Part shown: positions 47,825 through 47,949 of the stretch, one piece after another
Layout: each line of letters opens with the position of its first letter
Numbering within the stretch: position 1 is the first letter of the stretch
Assembly: GCA_964599885.1 (NCBI GenBank)
Contig: CAZRHH010000017.1
Span: 1 to 47,949 of the forward strand
DNA: 47,949 nt
Origin: CAZRHH01 sp964599885
Lineage (GTDB): Bacteria; Chloroflexota; Dehalococcoidia; DSTF01; JACRBR01
Direction: 5' to 3'
Translations under genes and position numbers: made by a program
The notes under the pieces: generated by a model
What the model saw: only the letters and a program-made list of their open reading frames with translations
The model's database searches: none
What the model was told of the DNA's origin: nothing

Positions 47825-47859
47825 CGGTCTCGTTTCCCGTTTCTCGCCTCTCGCTTCCT
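47825..47859 (-). repeat. Heptad repeat, family B, 5 units
   Basis: On the plus strand the units read CGGTCTC, GTTTCCC, GTTTCTC, GCCTCTC and GCTTCCT. The reverse strand gives the same GRGARRC pattern as elsewhere. The array ends two bases before the lexA stop codon. Confidence 0.75.
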
Positions 47860-47860
47860 G

Positions 47861-47949
47861 TCAGTCGCGGCGGCCCACGGTGGCGAGGACTTTGCCCTGA
47901 ATCTCGACGTTGTCGGCTTCGGTGAAGATCGGCTTCATCGTGCTGTTGG
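47861..47949 (-). CDS. lexA: LexA repressor, C-terminal end (5' part outside window)
   Basis: The minus strand from the window edge to a TGA at 47861-47863 encodes NSTMKPIFTEADNVEIQGKV followed by about eight residues to the C-terminus. This matches the end of LexA, where the S24-family peptidase domain finishes with a PxF..D.V.IQGKV strand. Only about 28 residues are visible, so the DNA-binding half and the catalytic Ser-Lys pair lie outside. It is relevant to the LexA-type boxes at 44.0 kb. Confidence 0.8.
   Translation of the reverse strand, partial: NSTMKPIFTEADNVEIQGKVLATVGRRD

Overview
The window is high-GC bacterial chromosome with genes densely packed on both strands, several joined by 4-base ATGA/GTGA overlaps. 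No rRNA, insertion sequence, integrase, phage gene or CRISPR array was seen. The gene mix points to an aerobic, free-living Chloroflexota-type bacterium: soluble P450s with a [3Fe-4S] ferredoxin, EtfBA, enoyl-CoA hydratase, paired class III CoA-transferases, Tat lipoproteins, Gram-positive-type LexA boxes, and GltX beside its tRNAs. Actinomycetota is the main alternative. This assignment is an inference from content; no single marker proves it.

Layout. 1-1.6 kb: the end of a truncated ORF and a secreted beta-propeller protein. 1.6-6.8 kb (minus strand): tRNA-Glu and tRNA-Gln behind gltX, an NnrS-like membrane protein, gap and a solitary VirB11/GspE-like ATPase. 6.9-12.9 kb: a zinc alcohol dehydrogenase, an aroK-aroB pair, a methyltransferase, a zinc-ribbon protein, a small secreted protein, a Tat-exported intradiol dioxygenase and a DinB-fold protein. 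13-19 kb: a membrane-anchored LuxR-type regulator with a frameshift, a P450, a LOG-family protein and etfBA. 19.5-25 kb: a GGDEF/GAF/HD-GYP protein and a three-domain LigD. 25-27 kb: an ArsR metal sensor with a CDF-like transporter, then a Tat-exported thioredoxin-fold protein. 27-31 kb: an EamA transporter and enoyl-CoA hydratase, ferredoxin and P450 genes. 31-33.1 kb: two adjacent secreted-protein genes, both broken, in less GC-rich DNA. 33-37.6 kb: a phosphoesterase, a MATE pump and two divergent M23 peptidases. 37.6-42 kb (minus strand): two CoA-transferases, a PH/GRAM-like protein, MoxR and DUF952. 42-45 kb: a promoter, small ORF and terminator leader ahead of three tandem GNAT acetyltransferases, then an SPL-like radical SAM gene under a promoter carrying two LexA-type boxes. 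45-48 kb: holA, a peptide ABC ATPase and the 3' end of lexA.

The most unusual structure is not a gene. Many intergenic gaps hold short tandem repeats of exactly 7 bases in several unrelated unit families: TGGTGTY, GRGARRC, CCCCART and RGASGTT. Each unit carries a G-run on one strand. They recur near gene ends across the whole window. Other points of interest are the LexA boxes embedded in the radical SAM promoter, the gltX/tRNA cluster, the attenuator-like leader, an in-frame TGA inside an otherwise continuous secreted-protein ORF, and a CoA-transferase pair in which one member seems to lack the catalytic aspartate.
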